In this document: piece by piece, positions 43,690-55,619 of the stretch
Layout: every line of letters begins with the position of its first letter
Position numbering within the stretch: the stretch's first letter is position 1
Position numbers and translations under genes: made by a program
The notes under the pieces: model-generated
Seen by the model: only the letters and a program-made list of their open reading frames with translations
Told to the model about the DNA's origin: nothing
Databases searched by the model: none
DNA from: Chionoecetes opilio
Lineage: Eukaryota; Arthropoda; Malacostraca; Decapoda; Majidae
Direction: 5' to 3'
Assembly (NCBI GenBank): GCA_016584305.1
Contig: JACEEZ010013982.1
Span: forward strand, 257,001-321,000
Length of the DNA: 64,000 bases

Positions 43690-43960
43690 AATAAATTGCT
43701 GTTTCTTGCGAAAATGCAAGATGTTATATCTCGAAAACCTGATGTGATAGACAAAAACTGATAACAGATTTGGATTCAGCACACCAAAATTAGCTAAAAT
43801 CCATTCGAATACCTTGTGCCAGAAAAATCGTGTTTACCGGTGTTATTGTTCTTCGCAAGATGTAAAATTGGTATTAAGATAATGTTTACGTCTGTATGAC
43901 AATAAAACTCAACCAAATTTTAGGCAGCTTTAAATGGTCAAAACTACCTTTATTGCGTTT
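43690..43960 (+). repeat. 3' flank of the CNDPD family, copy 1
   Basis: The segment including ATTGTTCTTCGCAAGATG and GACAATAAAACTC (43848-43945) recurs at 45006-45105. An AATAAA signal suggests it is the 3' untranslated end of the pseudogene's family. Confidence 0.6.
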
Positions 43961-44173
43961 CCCTATTTTTACTATGAAACTATTGACCCTAGACCAAAAA
44001 TGGCTTGAATACTATTTGTTAAGCTTAACGAGATCTATCCTAAGCATTTTTGCTTATACAGCTTTTGAGATATAACAGTTTTTATATTTTGCGCAGTTTT
44101 GTGCCGTTCAATTTCCAGCAGCTTATTGAAGCACCATTCATCTATCTTTTATACGTGTAACATTTTGTTTCTT

Positions 44174-44484
44174 TTGATGGAGAGCGTGTCTACAGGAATC
44201 GTATTCCATTTTTAAAAATGTACATTTCTTATTCGCAAGAGTTTTACGCACGTATGAAATATTTCCTTTGATTTCTGGAATATTTTTCTCGGGTAAAATG
44301 CCCTTAAAAACAAACGGTCATTCGGTCATTTATCAATGGAATTTTAATCTGTTTATACCACAGGGAAGCCTGTTGAAATCTGCATTTTTCCCCTCTAAAA
44401 CGTTTTCTCGAAAAAAAAACCGGTTCTTGAGATATTATGGAAAAAATACTTTCCCCCATTTTCCGCAGCCTCGTATTGATACGT
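44174..44484 (+). repeat. Dispersed repeat, copy 2 (about 310 bp)
   Basis: Same orientation and order as 17526-17835. It sits about 630 bp after the CNDPD pseudogene. Confidence 0.85.
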
Positions 44485-44489
44485 ACAGA

Positions 44490-45005
44490 CGTATACGCGT
44501 GCTAGCTCACTCTTGAAAGGCTCCCCCCCCCCCCCTGCATATATCGTTCTCGTACCACTCTTACAGGAATGTGAGTGGGAGTTTGCAGAGGAGTGATAGT
44601 ACAGGTGAGTTTAGAAGGTGTGTGTGTGTGTGTTCTTAAGTGGCTGCCTGTGACGAGTTATATTTGTCGGCCTCCTCGTAACCAATCCATCCATCGTGTA
44701 CTGCTACTACATATCCCCCGTGTGTGTATGTAATACATTTTACGTGATAAAGTGTGTAAAAATGTGAGTTACGGTGTGAACGTTGCACACAGTTGCCGTG
44801 GACAAAACTTTTTGGCATTTGGCGGTCTAAATACTGGAGTGAGAGCGGATTTGGAACGTGTATAGGACAGGAATTGTGGAGCTCTACAACTTTGCTTCCT
44901 TTGACTTTTTCCGTATCTACGGTATAGGCGTTTTTTACCATAAAAAAAACTTCTAAACTGTTTTTTGGTTCTGTCAGGGTTGTCAGAGAAAATATATAGA
45001 ACATT
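44490..45005. other. Non-coding, nothing recognised
   Basis: A C run at 44523-44536 and a short (GT)n at 44621-44633. A 122-codon minus-strand frame (44636-45004) has no recognisable motif and is not called. Confidence 0.4.
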
Positions 45006-45105
45006 TATTATTGTTCTTCGCAAAATGTAAACTTGGTATTGAGATCATTTTTACGTCTGTATGACAATAAAACTCCCAAATTTTAGGCAACTTTAAATGG
45101 TCAAA
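45006..45105 (+). repeat. 3' flank of the CNDPD family, copy 2 (fragment)
   Basis: Matches 43848-43945 with about ten differences, then stops at 45106 where a TIR element begins. Confidence 0.75.
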
Positions 45106-45106
45106 A

Positions 45107-46003
45107 CACTAGTGCCGACCGGGGTAACCCGGACCGGTTCTATTCGGACCGCATATTATATTATTTTGGTATTTGTTTCTATATAAATAAGAGTAACAGT
45201 TTTTAATATCAATCAATCAATCATTAGGGCATACGCCGGGGAGCGCGACGCCTCGCCCACCGTACGACGCCACTCCCCATGCAGGCTCCTTTCCCATACC
45301 AAGCAACTCTCGACAAGAAACATCAACTTGCCCCAGCCACGAGCCTTGTGGGCGCCCCCTTGGCCTCCTCCAAGCCGGATTGTCTCCTACAGATACAACC
45401 CGATGGGACGGATCGGTTTCAGGGTAGCGTCCCAATATAGCCGAAGTTGGCGCTGACGGACTATGCAGGTAATAGACCTGGATTCAGTTTCACGGTGCAA
45501 ACGCTGATTTGACACGTAATCATCCCAGAAATACCCCATGATTCTGCGAAGACACTTATTACCAAAGGCATCGATTTGCCTCTTCAAGTCGCTATTTAGT
45601 GTCCATTTCTTACAACCATAGAGTAAGACAGGGATCACAAGCGACTTGAATATCCCATGTAGTAAAACAACCATTTTAACATTTCTAGTTTTAATATGAA
45701 TATAAATATCAATATGTAACTGAACCGAGGAACCAAAAAAGAAAATGAGTAAAATGACAGCAAAAAGAGTGTCGGCGAAGTTTGTTTACAAAATCAGCTG
45801 ATTTGGCGAACTTTCATGGGACGCAAAGACGAGATGGAGTATCTCCTTGTAAGTAAGCGTATATGGGGTGTTTTTCCATTACTTTAACATGAAAATATCA
45901 GAAATGCTCTTTCTTGTCTCATTTTCTTATGATCAATGCTCAGTTTTGGTTCGTATTTACCCCGGTGACAAAAACACTCGCGGGGTAAATCGGACCTAGT
46001 GTA
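45107..46003. mobile_element. Candidate pogo/Tigger-type MITE carrying a LINE fragment
   Basis: The left end reads CACTAGTGCCGACCGGGG, and the right end read inward is CACTAGGTCCGATTTACC, followed by TA outward. CACTAGG..CCGGGGTAA-type ends resemble pogo/Tigger elements. A LINE 3' end (45206-45660) lies inside. The left TA is not preserved, so the boundary is provisional. Confidence 0.5.
45206..45660 (-). mobile_element. 5'-truncated LINE 3' end, fragment 2
   Basis: Encodes YGCKKWTLNSDLKRQIDAFG, NKCLRRIMGY and WRRPRGRPQGSWL on the minus strand, the same C-terminal region as 36940-37575, with the same end motif and (TGAT)n tail at 45208-45222. Confidence 0.85.
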
Positions 46004-46293
46004 ATGTAGGGTGAGGTGAGTTGGGGAGGAACTGTACAGTACATAAGAATAACGTACAAACGCTCTCATGGCCATATGTATAGGTTTTAAATTGTATCCC
46101 TCTAACAGGTATTAGAGAAAACGGGAGCGCACATCTCAGTAAGGGGGTTTTAACGAATGACCCGTGGCTGAATTTTGAGGAGAGTTTTTTTTTTCCTTCA
46201 TTTTCGATGTAATATTTCTCCCCCAATTATTGATTTTTGGTGTCCATGAATACACCTAGAGTGTTGGTAAGGTACAGAATACTGAGATATGTC
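46004..46293. other. Non-coding, nothing recognised
   Basis: No supported feature between two TIR elements. Confidence 0.5.
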
Positions 46294-46295
46294 TA

Positions 46296-46785
46296 CCGTA
46301 GATAACACTATAGTTGCCACCTGCACTGATGTTGCCAGGCGCCATATATTACGAATATAGCATCACTAATGATTGGTATGTGCCACTGAAGATGATACAC
46401 AGCAGTTTATATCATGAATGTATAATCTACCCTGTTTCAGTGTTGTTCTATGCTTTGTATCTGCAAGTATAAACTGTCAAATTTCACTACTCGTTTTTTT
46501 TTTCGCGCGACGACAGACAGCAGCTCATCACCTTTCGGGCGGGACATAAATACTAGCTGGCAATCTTAGTGTAGCCATTACCAAGGCCGCCACACGGGTG
46601 ATATTTTGAAAATTTGTTCATTTATAGCCATAATATAATACAGATTAAGACAAAATGACAGACTCTCCAGATAGCCCCTTTTAACTTTCCTGAAATCATG
46701 GATGTAGAAATGTAAGTATGAACGCCACCAACCGTCTATAAATCGAAAAGAAACATTGCCATGGCGACTTTACTGTTATCTACGG
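46296..46785. mobile_element. Tc1/mariner-type MITE, family CCGTAGATAACA, copy 2
   Basis: TA flanks at 46294-46295 and 46786-46787. The ends are CCGTAGATAACACT and CCGTAGATAACAGT read inward. It is collinear with 18018-18510, with small indels around 46520-46600. Confidence 0.88.
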
Positions 46786-48828
46786 TAGATGTGATGAAAG
46801 TGAACTCATATGTCACAGGATGACCTGAGTGGTTGGTTACATAAAAATGGCGTCGTATAGATGATCCATAACACGGTGAGGATTAACTGCTCATTTACAC
46901 TTGTTTCTTTTGTTTTAGGTTGTTGCATGCTAATTTGGAATTGGTTTAAGGGTGCTGGAATATAAATTAACAATGCCTACAAATTATAAAAGAAAAACTA
47001 ACATAGACCAAGAAAAAGAAGAAAGGTTAAAAGATGCGATAAGAGATGTGAAAAACAAGCTATATTCTGTAAACCAAGCAGCAAAAATATACAGTGACCA
47101 AGACAACACTTTTGAGGCACTTAAAACACAATGAGTATAATGGCATAAGACTCAGTGATGTGAATGAAGACCTGGCACCCAAACGTGTGCGTGTTGGTCA
47201 TCCTTTCAGCCTGCCCAGAGAATGCGAAGAACAACTCGCAGAATGTTTGATAGTGATGGCGAAATGGGGATTTGGACTTACTCCAAGTGAGATTTGTGAT
47301 TATGTGAAGAACTTTGTAATAAAAGAAAAGGAGGAAAAAGTTAGATTTGGTGAATACCTAAATAGATATTGTAGATTCGTGGACAATAATAGGCCAGGGC
47401 AAGATTGGGTTGTATTAGTTTATGAGGAGATACCGCCTCTCGTCAAAAAAGGCTTCTGCTGTGGAAAAAAGCAGGAAGAGTGCAGCCAGTGACCCTGAAA
47501 TTATCTACAGCTTTTATGATTTGGTAAAAAGTGAATGCAGGAGACTCGGGATATCAGACAGACCAGAGTGCATTTGGAATGCAGATGAGACAAGCTGCTT
47601 CACTGATGCCTCACGAACAAAAGTGGTGTCGCCTGTAGAAGAGAGGGCAGCCAGGACAACAGCCACATCAGGAAGGGAGTGTTTGACTGTGAGGTGACAG
47701 CTGTATCAGTAGCAGCAGAGGTCCTAACACCAATGATAATTTTAAAGGGCAAAAACTTTCAGTCCAGTTGGGTGTCAAAAAATGTGGACCCAAATACGAT
47801 GTACGCTGTGTCGGATAACGGTGGATGACCTCCCAAGTACTGTGTGATTGGTTGAAAAAGTTCATCCAACTAGTCTCACAGAGGCCAGTCCAACTTATTT
47901 ATGATGGGCATGCCGCTCACCTTTCATTAGAGGTCATCAACCTAGCTCGGAGTGAAAACTTGACACTACTAAAACTACCAGCACATACCACAGATAGACT
48001 CCAGCCCCTTGATGTGGCATGCTTCAGGCCTTTGAAAGTGAAGTGGGATTTAGAAGTGTACAAATATCACAGACAAAACCAGGCAAGACACATCAGCAAG
48101 AGTGTTTTTGTGGAACTCCTTCATGGAATCTGGATGAATGTCTTCACAACCAAAAATATCATTGCTGGCTTCAAGAAAACAGGGATATACCCGTTAGATC
48201 CATATGCATACGACACAACAGCATTTAACCCTTCCCTCTTCAAATTATACATGACAACTGCTGATACAAGAAGCCCAGCATCATCACAAAAGCCGGGCAC
48301 TCCCAAAAAAAACAATATGGCAGATCAATCTTCTGCAGCTCCATCAACATCTACTGCAATCTCATCAACTACGTACTGCAATCCCACCAACATCTACTGC
48401 AATCCCTTTAACATCTACTGCAATCCCATCAACATCTGCTGCAATATCTACACCTAGTCATGCAATCCCGTCAACATCATCCTGTCAGTCATGCAATGCC
48501 CCAAGCCTCAGCGTATCTAATGGGTCGAACTTTGAACAACTACTCGCATCTGTAGTTTGCGGTAAAACGCCAGTAAGTGGAAAGGATAGGTCTGGAAACA
48601 AAACTGTTAGAAGAATAATAATTCCAGAAGCAAGGGTTATCACGTGCAATGAATTTCTCGGAGAAATTCAGAGGAGAGAAGAGGACATAAAGAAGAAAAT
48701 GCCGAAGAAAGGCCGTGGAAAGAGAAAGATTCTTGAAGAAGAGAATGAAGTTGATGTTGAGGAAAAAGGTTTAATTTCAAGCAGTGACAGTGATGAAGAG
48801 ACAGTAAAAGAGAATACACGAAAGAAAA

Positions 48829-49978
48829 GCCGCGTTTTCGCGACGTTTACCAACCTGGTCCAGTCCAGACTAGACTAGTCCAGACTGGATTGATGCTCGC
48901 GAAAATACATCGAGACTGAACCCGTCCCATTCGTCGTTTCTATTGGCTGAGGGATCAAGTGGCCGGTCCTACCGTCCTGCAAGCTTTACCCCCCCCCCCC
49001 AAAGACACAGCAAAGGGTTATTAATTTGACCTCAGGTAATAGCCTCCTAGTTGGCATATGAAAGGTGAACCGTGGTCATCATTCTGTGTGTGATGAGAGT
49101 CAGGTTTATAAATCTGGACGGAGAAAAAATCCCAGCAACACAATATTGCAAGACCTGTACGTCGTAGCCATGTCAAACGTTTACTATAACCTCTATAACC
49201 ATCATGTATCATATCTATAGGTACTGGCATCCACTACCTGGGGATTTCCGTATATAGCAGGCCTTTTACTGGTGGAGTACTTGTTATTAGCCGTATTATC
49301 ATGCAAGTTTTGCCTTGTGCAATGTAGCAGTCATCCCTGCTATTTGACTTCTCAATGGGAAGTCAAGTAGCAGGGATGACTATGAAAAATTGAATGATGA
49401 AATCTCATTTAATTTACCGTCAATAACACTATTTTTAGTCACCACTTTCACTAATGTCGCAGGGGGGCATATATTACGAGTTTTAGCATCACCACAGACT
49501 TGTATGTGCCACTGAAAAGACGTGCACAGTACGTAGTTTACATTATCTACATAACACTATACATCTCTTCAGTGACATATTATCATACAAGTCTGTAGTG
49601 ATGCTAAAATTCGTAATATATGGCGCCTGGTGACATTAGTGCAGTGGCGACTATAGTGTTGTTGACGGTACATTAATTTCCCAAGATGTTGTTTTAGTAA
49701 ATTGCGAATATTGTAATTTTTCGTGAAATTACTTTAGTCTTATGGTCGGCCATCATGGTGTTTCATGTCTTATCAGCAGCACGAGAAGCTCCTGGTCGTC
49801 TTCCCCGCTGACTGTAGTCCGCATGCGCCAGTTCTCCCCACACTGGGCCAACGTGGTCCTGCTCGCTGGGTTGGACCAGTCTAGCCCGTTCCAGGCCTGT
49901 CCAGTCCGCCTCGCGAAAACAGACTCCACCGCGGACTGAACCACTCTAGACCGGGGTAGAACGGTCGCGAAAACGCGC
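48829..49978. mobile_element. TIR element A (CGCGTTTTCGCGAC), copy 1, inside the pogo pseudogene
   Basis: The ends read GCCGCGTTTTCGCGAC and GCGCGTTTTCGCGAC inward, with imperfect inverted similarity for about 50 bp more (CCAGACTGGA motifs). TA follows the right end (49979-49980); the left TA appears mutated. It contains the 252-bp MITE B. Copy 2 is at 60365-62141. No transposase was seen. The transposase C-terminal coding text resumes after it. Confidence 0.85.
49417..49668. mobile_element. Palindromic MITE B, copy 1 (252 bp)
   Basis: Ends CCGTCAATAACACTA with TA on both sides (49415-49416 and 49669-49670). The two halves are inverted repeats of about 120 bp (GACTTGTATGTGCCACTG and its complement), so it can form one hairpin. 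The terminal ATAACAC motif resembles the 18018/46296 family. Confidence 0.85.
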
Positions 49979-50120
49979 TAAAACGCTGCGGAAAGAAAAA
50001 TGATGCTTGAAGGAGACGAACATGTAGACGAAGAAGAAAGCCGTCCCCCTTCTACACAACTAACTACCTGCAGTCTCCATACCTGTAGTGTTCGACAGCA
50101 ACAGTGATGAGGACAGTTGA

Positions 50121-50450
50121 AAATTTGGAGAGAAATAATGTAAAACAAACAATATAAGGAATTATTATCTGTATATACAGAATCACATTGCTGTAGACAA
50201 ATACTATGCTGTGTACTTTGATAAAGAGGTANTGACTGTTTAAAGGCCAGTGAATCGCATGAGGATCTCGAGTAGAGCTTTCTTAAACTGACCTCTAGCA
50301 GATAGAAATCTGCGGGTCCTACGAGGTACCTGTCTGCTTTGCCTGTGAAAAGGATCGAGGAGGGGGACGGGGTGGTTTTGGTTGGGGGGGGAGGGGAGTG
50401 GGTATGTGGTGTTGGGTGTTGTTGGGGTGTGTTTTGTGGGTGTGTATTGT
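50121..50450. other. Non-coding; contains one undetermined base
   Basis: An n at 50232 is the only ambiguous base in the window. No supported feature. Confidence 0.6.
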
Positions 50451-50740
50451 GTGTTGTAGTGTGTGTGTAGTGGTGTGTGTGTGTGTAGTGTGCTGTGTAG
50501 TGTGTGTGTCGGTGTGTGTGTGTCAGAGATACGAGTAGTAGTCATATAGATAGAGAAGAGAGAGGAAGAGAGGAGAGGAGAATATACGAGAGAGTATGTA
50601 TAGTAGGACAGAGTAAGTATAAAGTAGTAGAGTAGTAGTAGTATAGTAGTATAGTATAGTAGTATAGTAGTGTAGTAGTGATAGCACCATAATAGCAGTG
50701 TAATATCATAACGGTGTGTTCTCTTATATAGTAGTAGTAG
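50380..50740. repeat. (GT)n and (TAG)n low-complexity tracts
   Basis: GT-rich runs at 50400-50525 and TAGTAG runs at 50620-50735. Confidence 0.9.
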
Positions 50741-50741
50741 A

Positions 50742-51960
50742 AGCAGTGGCGTTAGCTACAGGGGGGCCACGTGCCCCCCATGAAAATCGGTGCCCCCCGG
50801 TGCCCCCACTGGGATGGTGCCGTATTCTGTATAATGCTCTATACCCACCAGTGATCTTGGAATTGATATGCTCTTATAGCTTTTCTATGTGGAATAGAGA
50901 GAGGGCCCTGAGCTCATGGCTAGGCTCCACCAATATCAGTTGGCCCAGGTGACCCCCAGTGATAGATACATTAGCCACGTCACTGTAAACAAAGCAAGAC
51001 AGTCCTTTAAACAACCATAAACTACGTAGCAAAAAAAAATGATAATTCAGTACTACAATCCATCTGCGACGTGTAATAAGTTCGAAGCACTAACGAAACT
51101 ATCATATAAACAAACAAAATAGATATAAAACTATACCAACACCAGTAAGTAACTCACACTTTTAACATTTAATGACTAGATAACATTAAGGTCAAGAATA
51201 ATTGGTCAAGGTCAACAGAGTAAGGGTCGTGGGAAGGAAATAAGGGAAAAGGTTTAGTGTGTGAAGCAGTGTGAGTTTAAGTAATCCGGAGAGCGACAGT
51301 CTAGAGCGAGCTGGCGACGGGGCAGGACGTTTGTGGCAGGCAGCTGGAGAAGACAGGGTATGATTTTGGCCCACAAGCTTTATTTGTTGCTTCTCTATTC
51401 TGCAAGCGTAAGGTCAGTAGAGAGAGGAAAGGGATGCAGTGAGAGAACTTAGTGGGCAGTGGCAGGAGTAGGGGGTCATGGCCCCCCCATATATTCATGG
51501 CCACCCCGAGGTCAGAGGTCTATGAAATTCAACCATTCTTTTTAATAAGGCATGCCATGGCCTTCCACACTAAATCTGGTAGCCTAGGACACCCAGTCAC
51601 CATGTCCTGGCGGCGCACTTTGAGTGGGAAATTGGAGGAGAGCTTACGTATGATTGAGTTGTATAGTCCTCCCTGCAAAGAAATGCTGTTGCCTCGTATC
51701 TTTCTTCCTTATATAAACGTCAAGATCGGCTATAGCAGTGCGTAGCTTTGGGAGGGCACGTGCCCCATTTGAGCATCGGAGCCCCATGTGCAACCCCCAC
51801 TGCCATGGCTGGCGTAATCTGCTTGACTGGACTGACGAAGTGCCCAATACCTTTGTGGCATCAGAATGCCCTGAGATCCCGCTTGCCATGTGCCCCCCAT
51901 ACACAGCTGTGCCCACAGGTGCCCTATTGATAAGAGACATAGCACGCACTGAGTAGTAGT
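50742..51960. repeat. Related GC-rich repeat fragments (GTGCCCCCC type)
   Basis: CAGTGGCGTTAGCTAC...GGCCACGTGCCCCCC at 50744 and CAGTGCGTAGCTTTGGG...GGCACGTGCCCC at 51738 are similar starts. A further GGTCATGGCCCCCCC at 51475 is followed by CACCATGTCCTGGCGGCGC (51600), which recurs at 55435-55455. They look like ends of non-autonomous elements, possibly hAT-type, but TIR pairs and target duplications were not resolved. No genes. Confidence 0.45.
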
Positions 51961-52584
51961 AGTAGCAGTGGATGTAATCAAAATGTCAACATCATATACA
52001 TTAGACCCCAGATACAGTAGGTCTAATGAATAATATCAACCATTACGTTTAATAATGCATGATAGCATCCACACGTGTGCTGTGTACGATGGACGCCCAT
52101 GTCTGGGGGATAAGATGAGTGGAAATTAGGTTGTGCTTACGAATGATCTAATTTTAGTCCTGTCTCACAACAGGCGATTGGTCTTCTCTCTTTCTCAACG
52201 CTAACACTCGACTTTGGGGGGACGGATGAGCACGGGCAATGTGCACCCCATGGCATCTTTTGCTTGGCTATAATGAAATGCATCCTCTTCTTCCATCAAT
52301 CCACCACCTTGAGTGCCATGACACTAGTCTCTGCTCTCTTCTCGATCTCCTCTCTTATAACCTTACCATACGTCATTAAGTATGTAGAACAGGTTGAGTC
52401 GTCTCTTGGTGCAACTGTTCATTCTGGCATATTCTTGACTTCAAGCGTTAATCAATAATAGTAGATCTATTTCCAGTGTTACCCTTGGAGTGCCCCGGTT
52501 GGATGATGGTCCTGTTCTTGGTGTTAATCATCACCTTGCTATGCGTTCCCAATTCCTCTCACGAAACTTCTGGGAGGGAGAAGG
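51961..52584. other. Non-coding, nothing recognised
   Basis: No supported gene or repeat. Confidence 0.5.
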
Positions 52585-54290
52585 ATGATTAATATGGTTT
52601 TGTTATGTGCATTTCCTGTCTCTTCCCCTTCTCTCTTTCTCTTCGTCTCTCTCATTCTTCTTTTTTGCTGTAAGTGTTTTTTGGGTGAATGTTTTTCTAT
52701 TCTGTTTGCTTTTAGATTGCTTTCGCTCTCTGAGTATATTGTTAGTGGTTTTATTTTCGTCTCATATCTTGTTTCCATTCCTTCCACTTTGAACTTGTAT
52801 GATTATGTTTGCTATTCTTCTGTTTTCCTTCTTTCTTTCTTTCTACTATCTTTCGTTTTCATCTCTTTTTTTGCATTATGTTGTGTTTTATTAATTGCTT
52901 TGTTCTATTCTCTGTGTTCTCCTGTTTTTTGTATTGCTTTTCTTTCTGCATATTTTCTTCATCTTTTATTCTCTTCTCATCTTCTTTGTTCCATTTCTAT
53001 TTATTAATCCTCTATCTCGTTCTCTTTTTCCTATCTCTTCTCTTTCTCCTTTCTCTCTCTTTCTTCTTCTTTACTAGTCTTTTTTTCATCTATTTTTTTT
53101 CTCTATCTTCTGTTTTGTTTGTATTTTCCCTTTTCTCTTTCTGCATTAGTTTCTCTTCTTCCTTATTTCTTCTCTATTTCTTCACTTCTATCTTGCTATC
53201 TCTTTTCTTTCTTGTCTCTTTTTCTTCTCTTCAACTCCTTCTTCATTCTTTCTTTACATCTTCTTTCCTCTTCTTTTCTTTCTTATTTGTCTTCTTTTAT
53301 CTTCAGTTTCTTCTTTCTCCAGTCTCTCCTTTCTCTTTCCTCCTATCTTCTCTTTATGTTCTCTCTTCTTCTCTTCTTTAATTCTCTCATCTTTTCTCAT
53401 TTTCTCTTTCTTATCTTATTTTCCCTCTTTTTATTCTCTTCTCTTCTCTTGTTATTCTTCTCTCTTCTCTTCCCTCTTTCTTCTGTCTTCTTTTTTTCGT
53501 GCTTTTCCATTTTTCTTCATTTCATTTTTCTCTATCTTCTTGTTATTCATTTTTTCTTCTTTTTCTATCTCTTCTTCTTTTCTCTTCTTCCTCTTCTTCT
53601 TCTACTTCTTCTTCTTCGTTTCTTCTTCTTCTTCTTTCTCTTCTTCTTTTCTACTCTTCTTCTTACGTCTTCTCTCTTCTTTTTCTTGCTTTCCTCATTC
53701 ATTCTTCTCTTCTTCTTCTGTTCTCTTTTCTTTTTCTTCTTCTTCATTCTTGTCTTTTCTTCTTTCACTTCTCTTCTTCTGCTTCCTCTTCTTCTTCTAC
53801 TTCTTCTTCTTCTTCTTGTTTGTCTTCTTCCTCATCTTCATCTTCTTCTTCTTCTTCTTCTTTGTCTTCTTCTTCTTCTTCTTCTTCTTGTTTGTCTTCT
53901 TCTTCTTCTTCTTCTTCTTCTTTTCTTCTTGTTTGTCTTCTTCTTCTTCTTCTTGTTTGTCTTCTTCTTCTTCTTCTTCTTCTTCTTCTTGTTTGTCTTC
54001 TTCTTCTTCTTCTACTTCTTCTTTTTCTTGTTTGTCTTCTTCTTCCTCTTCTTCTTCTTCTTCTTCTCTTTTCTCATCTTCTTTTTCTTGTTCTTCTACT
54101 TCTTCTCCTTCCTCTTCTTCTTCCTCCTCTTCCTCTTCCTCTTTTACTGCAACTATCTCTAATATTCCTTCTTTTCTTCTCTCCACCTTCCTCTTCTCCT
54201 CTTCTTCTTCCTCCTTTTCCTTCTTTTCCATGCTTATTTTTGCTTTTTCTTCATCTTCTTTGTATTCTATTTTATCCATTTTGTTAATAT
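52585..54290. repeat. 1.7-kb polypyrimidine tract, (TTC)n core
   Basis: The plus strand is almost entirely T and C, evolving from mixed TTTCTC sequence to a TTC/TTCTTCTTG array at 53560-54130. Interspersed TTGTTTGTC units recur about every 30-50 bp at 53815-54035. The many long Phe/Ser/Leu or Lys/Glu frames on both strands are composition artefacts. Confidence 0.95.
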
Positions 54291-54720
54291 TTCTTTTTTC
54301 ATCGAGTCGTTGTTTTCTAGATTGACTGAAACAAGAAGATCTGAATCATTTATATATCGTAAATAATTGATAATTGTTTGAGTAATTATATGATACGTAT
54401 ATAGTAGGCTACTATGGAGCTTTGGTATGTAGCTATGTATGTATGTAGTACGTAGTAGTAGGACTGTAGGAGTGGTGGTGGGGGTGGTAATTATTTATAA
54501 TAGTAGTAGTATAGTGTAGTAGTTGGTGGTGGGGGTGGTAATTATAATAGTAGTGAGTAGTAGTAGTAATATAGAAGTAGACTAATACTACTATATATTT
54601 ACCACCCCACCACCACTACTACTGCTACTATAGTAGCAGTAGTAGTAGTGGTGGTGGGGGTGGTAGGTATATAGTAGGGTAGCAGTAGAAGTAGTGTAGT
54701 ACCAGGATAAACCCCTTAGT
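54291..54720. repeat. (TAG)n / GGTGGTGGGGGT low-complexity tract
   Basis: TAGTAG and GGTGGTGGGG(G)TGGTA units, including an inverted pair at 54595-54665. Confidence 0.85.
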
Positions 54721-54985
54721 GTTTTCTTTAATCACGTTTTCCTTAATAACTCAAAAAACTATGATAGTTACGTAAAACATGTATTGAATAATAAACATAG
54801 ATTATGTCAAGGCCTTTTCATCAGAGATAGCCTACAGCAAAAAGGAAATTTGCTAGTAATTATTTGAGAAAATTACATTTAAATGTTTAAAACATTTTTT
54901 TTTTTTTTTCTTAAAGAATATAGGAGTTTTTTGAGCTAGCGTGTATTTTCGCGATAATCGGCAGGGTAGCCAGTGGCTTCCCAGG
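54721..54985. other. Non-coding, nothing recognised
   Basis: AT-rich; T run at 54894-54910. Confidence 0.5.
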
Positions 54986-54989
54986 CTTG

Positions 54990-55300
54990 TCGCCTCCGTG
55001 GTGTAGTGGCTAGCGCGCCTCACTACATATCTGCGGGCCCTGTTCGAATCCGGCCAGAGCAGTCGGCGTGCAGCCCAATCGGTTGTTCATCCTTCCTTTC
55101 TTGGTTGATAAATGGGTACCTGGGGAAACCTGGGGAAGGTAACTGTGGTAACCCGGGTGTCACACCAGCCCTGTGTCCCGGGTAACGGGTTGTCACCACC
55201 ACAGGCTCAATTAAAGGCTAATGCAACGGAGATGAGCACCGAGGCCATGCGCAGCATAGCGTATGCCCCATCTATATTAAGTACTTATCTAGGGGGGATC
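54990..55300 (+). mobile_element. tRNA-derived SINE (family 4)
   Basis: A box TGGTGTAGTGG (54999-55009) and B box TGTTCGAATCC (55041-55051) with tRNA-like spacing; the head closely resembles a tRNA. The body includes ACCTGGGGAAACCTGGGG and CCGGGTAACGGGTTGTC motifs. The 3' boundary is approximate, and neither a tail nor a target duplication was identified. Confidence 0.8.
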
Positions 55301-55459
55301 TAGGCCATGGCCACCACTGATTCCTGAATCTCATTCATTGGCCACCTGAGTCCGAGATGTAATGACAATTAGCCGTGTTTTTAACCCTGCATTGCAATGG
55401 CTATGCCTTGACCCCACACACACACTCAGTTCACTATGTCCCGGCGGCGCCACCACTGA

Positions 55460-55545
55460 GTAGTAGTAGTATTATATTATATATATTATATTATAGTAGT
55501 AGTAGTAGCAGTAGCGAGAGAGAAAGAGAGAGAGAGCGCGCACGC
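55460..55545. repeat. (TAG)n, (TA)n and (GA)n tracts
   Basis: Short simple-sequence runs. Confidence 0.9.
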
Positions 55546-55619
55546 ATACTCACCCTTTTTGAATGCTCCGCCTTCTGAATACAGAGATGAATAAATAAAA
55601 AATATGGTGCGGGGATGAA

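Larger units (their letters stand above)
46973..50120 (+). pseudogene. pogo/Tigger-like DDE transposase pseudogene, interrupted
   Basis: It would cut and paste its own element at TA sites. The start is at ATG 46973. An N-terminal helix-turn-helix follows (IRDVKNKLYSVNQAAKIYS), then the CENP-B-like region (FSLPRECEEQLAECLIVMAKWGFGL, about 47200), the first catalytic Asp in CIWNADETSCF (47568-47603), the second Asp in LIYDGHAAHLS (about 47897), and the family signature LPAHTTDRLQPLDVACFRPLK (about 47977). A basic, acidic-rich C-terminus ends with FDSNSDEDS and TGA at 50118-50120. Frameshifts lie near 47110, 47430, 47695 and 48400 and a stop near 47825. Element A (48829-49978) splits the C-terminal coding region. 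Dead copy; no TIRs found for it. Confidence 0.85.

Noticed and set aside
44636..45023. 122-codon minus-strand frame and overlapping 84-codon frame
   Set aside because: No recognisable domain, no start context support, and it overlaps a dispersed 3' flank repeat.
52619..54325. Several open frames of 140-350 codons rich in Phe, Ser and Leu, and Lys/Glu frames on the other strand
   Set aside because: They are produced by the polypyrimidine tract; composition is monotonous, frames overlap on both strands and no domain is present.
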